In this document: positions 6,191-7,746 of the stretch, piece by piece | Position numbering within the stretch: the stretch's first letter is position 1 | How the letters are laid out: each line of letters begins with the position of its first letter | Source: Gemmatimonadota bacterium | GTDB taxonomy: Bacteria; Gemmatimonadota; Gemmatimonadetes; Gemmatimonadales; Gemmatimonadaceae | Assembly: GCA_028287205.1 (NCBI GenBank) | Contig: JAQBQC010000442.1 | Location: 1 to 7,746 of the forward strand | Length of the DNA: 7,746 nt | Direction of reading: 5' to 3' | The notes under the pieces: model-generated | The model's input: only the letters and a program-made list of their open reading frames with translations | What the model was told of the DNA's origin: nothing | The model's database searches: none | Translations under genes and position numbers: made by a program

Positions 6191-7654
6191 CTAGAGAGCT
6201 CGAATGAGCGCGCGGGCCTTGTCGAAGGTCTCGCGGTATTCCTGCTCTGGATCGGAGTCGGCGACGATACCACCGCCTGCGGAAAAGTATACTCTCCCGT
6301 GGACTGCCTGATAGGTGCGGATGACGATGCTCGTGTCCATGACGCCCGTGAGGCTGATGTAGCCGATCGAGCCGCAGTAGACGCCGCGGCGCGATGGCTC
6401 CAGCTCGGCGATGATCTCCATCGCGCGAACTTTGGGAGCGCCGGTGATCGAGCCGCCGGGGAAGGTGGCGCAGAGAAGGTCGATGGCGTCGCGCCCGGGC
6501 TCGAGCGCGCCGGTGACGGTGGATACGAGATGATGGACGGTGGCGTAGCGCTCGAGCGCGAACAGCTCGGGTACGCGCACGCTGCCGGGAAGCGAGACGC
6601 GGGACAGGTCGTTCCGCATCAAATCCACGATCATCAGGTTTTCCGCGCGATCCTTGGCGCTCTCCTGAAGCGCACGGCCGAGTGCGGCATCGTGTGCGGG
6701 GTAGACGCCGCGAGGGCGCGTTCCCTTGATCGGGCGAGCCTCGACCTGCCGTGCCGTGTCGAGGCGGAGAAAGCGCTCGGGTGACGCGCTCGCGACGATG
6801 ACGTCGCCGAACTCGAGGAACGCGGCAAATGGCGCGGGATTGATCCCGCGCAGTCGCTGGTAGAGCAGCCAGGGCGACTCGGTGAGTGGCGCCTCGAAGC
6901 GCTGCGAGAGGTTGGCCTGGAAGATGTCGCCGGCGATGATGTACTCGCGCACGCGCGTGAGCGCGTCGAGGTAGCCGCGGTGTGTGAACGAGGATCGCAG
7001 GTCGAGTCCGGCGGGAAGCTCGGTATCGGACACCGGATACGACGGTGCGTGCTCGACGTGCGGCACGGATGCGGGCGCGGAGTACGATAATGCCTCAGTA
7101 CTAAGCGATCTCGACGCCAATCGCTCGCGAACAAGAGTGAGGCGATCGTTACAGCGCTGAGATTTCTCTGCGCCTGTTGCCGGAAGGCCGGTGGAGATGA
7201 TCCACGCGCGGCGCTCGAGGTGGTCCCAGGCGATCACCCAGTCGTAGAGGGGAAGGACCACGTCGGGGATCGCGAGATCGTCATAGCGGGGCGCGGGGAG
7301 GCGTTCCAGCACTGCGCCCCAGTCGTAGGCGAGATAGCCGGCGGCACCGCCCTGGAATGGCGGCAATCCGTCAATCGCGTCGGTGACATGGGGCGCGAGC
7401 AGCTCGCGCACGCCCGCGAGCGCGTGCGAGTCGAGCGGTGTGTCCCCGCCCGTGCGCGCATCGAGCACCGAGGCGCGGGCGCCCTTGCCGTGCACCACGA
7501 GCGCAGGATCCGCGGTGAGGAACGAATAGCGGCCGAGCCGGGCGGGGTCGCGCGCGCTGTCCAGGAAGAGGAGGTACGGCAACCCTCTGAAGCGTGCGCA
7601 GCTTTCGAGCGGATCCGGAACGGGGATCAACTCCTCCACGAGCGGAGTGCTCAT
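6191..7654 (-). CDS. pabB: Aminodeoxychorismate synthase component I
   Basis: This encodes 487 residues. The enzyme aminates chorismate to 4-amino-4-deoxychorismate with ammonia from PabA. The chorismate-binding domain spans about 222-487, with GDIFQANLSQRF (242-253), PAPFAAFLEFGD (273-284), SASPERFL (289-296), DLMRNDLSRV (344-353), FPGGSITGAPKVRAMEII (398-415), GSIGYIS (428-434) and GGGIVADSDPEQEYRET (460-476). The decisive feature is PIKGTRPRG at 308-316: the Lys (Lys310) is the ADC synthase nucleophile position, where anthranilate synthase (TrpE) has Ala in PIAGTR. This separates PabB from TrpE. The N-terminal domain (about 1-200) is the more variable PabB/TrpE lead domain, with RYSFLTADP and GGAAGYLAYDWG. 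The ATG at 7654 overlaps the stop of the preceding gene as ATGA. Length fits the family. It is the first identifiable gene of the operon. Confidence 0.94.
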   Translation of the reverse strand: MSTPLVEELIPVPDPLESCARFRGLPYLLFLDSARDPARLGRYSFLTADPALVVHGKGARASVLDARTGGDTPLDSHALAGVRELLAPHVTDAIDGLPPFQGGAAGYLAYDWGAVLERLPAPRYDDLAIPDVVLPLYDWVIAWDHLERRAWIISTGLPATGAEKSQRCNDRLTLVRERLASRSLSTEALSYSAPASVPHVEHAPSYPVSDTELPAGLDLRSSFTHRGYLDALTRVREYIIAGDIFQANLSQRFEAPLTESPWLLYQRLRGINPAPFAAFLEFGDVIVASASPERFLRLDTARQVEARPIKGTRPRGVYPAHDAALGRALQESAKDRAENLMIVDLMRNDLSRVSLPGSVRVPELFALERYATVHHLVSTVTGALEPGRDAIDLLCATFPGGSITGAPKVRAMEIIAELEPSRRGVYCGSIGYISLTGVMDTSIVIRTYQAVHGRVYFSAGGGIVADSDPEQEYRETFDKARALIRAL

Positions 7655-7746
7655 GAGGGCGCTGGATCGCCCTCGGGCGCGGCGCGCTTCCGGGAGCGCT
7701 GCGTGAGCTTCACATGCTCGGACTTCACGTCATCCGGGGGCGTGAG
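7651..7746 (-). CDS. Unidentified protein, C-terminal tail only (rest outside window)
   Basis: On the minus strand one frame is open from the window edge for 31 codons and ends in a TGA that overlaps the pabB ATG by ATGA. The tail is hydrophilic and charged, with a basic run KLTQRSRKRAAPE followed by GDPAPS. The exact 4-nt overlap, the same arrangement as at the pabA/pabC and pabC/DUF447 joints, is the reason to believe it is a real gene and part of the same operon. Nothing in 31 residues identifies the product. Confidence 0.6.
   Translation of the reverse strand, partial: LTPPDDVKSEHVKLTQRSRKRAAPEGDPAPS

Noticed and set aside
6299..6784. A 161-codon open frame on the plus strand
   Set aside because: It is antisense to the conserved chorismate-binding domain of pabB and shows no recognisable domain.
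6191..7654. Reading pabB as anthranilate synthase trpE
   Set aside because: The PIKGT motif carries the Lys of aminodeoxychorismate synthase rather than the Ala of TrpE, and no other tryptophan genes are present.
1..7746. CRISPR arrays, tRNAs, insertion sequences, attachment sites
   Set aside because: No regular spaced repeats, cloverleaf-like sequence, terminal inverted repeats or transposase motifs were seen; the window is almost wholly filled by metabolic genes.

Overview
The window is a high-GC, tightly packed stretch of bacterial chromosome carrying methylotrophy genes. Two convergent gene groups meet at about 2430-2507. On the plus strand are the 3' end of a PQQ-dependent, XoxF-type (lanthanide) methanol dehydrogenase, a hairpin terminator, an XoxJ/MxaJ-type periplasmic binding protein, and a single-haem cytochrome c lipoprotein best read as the XoxG electron acceptor. 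Together these form a xoxF-xoxJ-xoxG methanol oxidation module acting outside the cytoplasmic membrane.

On the minus strand, reading from 7746 down to 2508, are the C-terminal tail of an unidentified gene, then pabB, pabA, pabC, a DUF447 flavoprotein-like gene, a beta-ribofuranosylaminobenzene 5'-phosphate synthase gene (mptG type) and a DoxX-family membrane protein gene. Four junctions overlap by 4-8 nt (upstream gene/pabB, pabA/pabC, pabC/DUF447, DUF447/mptG). The other two have gaps of about 46-47 nt (pabB/pabA and mptG/doxX). This looks like one operon whose promoter lies beyond the right edge.

The minus-strand genes give a continuous route: chorismate to aminodeoxychorismate (PabA+PabB), to p-aminobenzoate (PabC), to ribofuranosylaminobenzene 5'-phosphate (MptG). 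The last step is the committed entry to tetrahydromethanopterin (H4MPT). H4MPT carries the formaldehyde made by methanol dehydrogenase in many methylotrophs, so the two convergent groups fit one metabolic plan: oxidise methanol outside the membrane, and build the C1 carrier inside.

The host is a Gram-negative-type, high-GC bacterium with a periplasm, lipoproteins and H4MPT-linked C1 metabolism. The low-complexity Ala/Ser/Thr/Lys/Asp linker behind the lipoprotein anchor of the cytochrome resembles lipoproteins I associate with Gemmatimonadota, but this is only a guess; Acidobacteriota, Rokubacteria-like lineages or Proteobacteria are not excluded. No RNA genes, insertion sequences, CRISPR arrays or phage genes were seen. 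No stretch over 300 bases lacks a gene.
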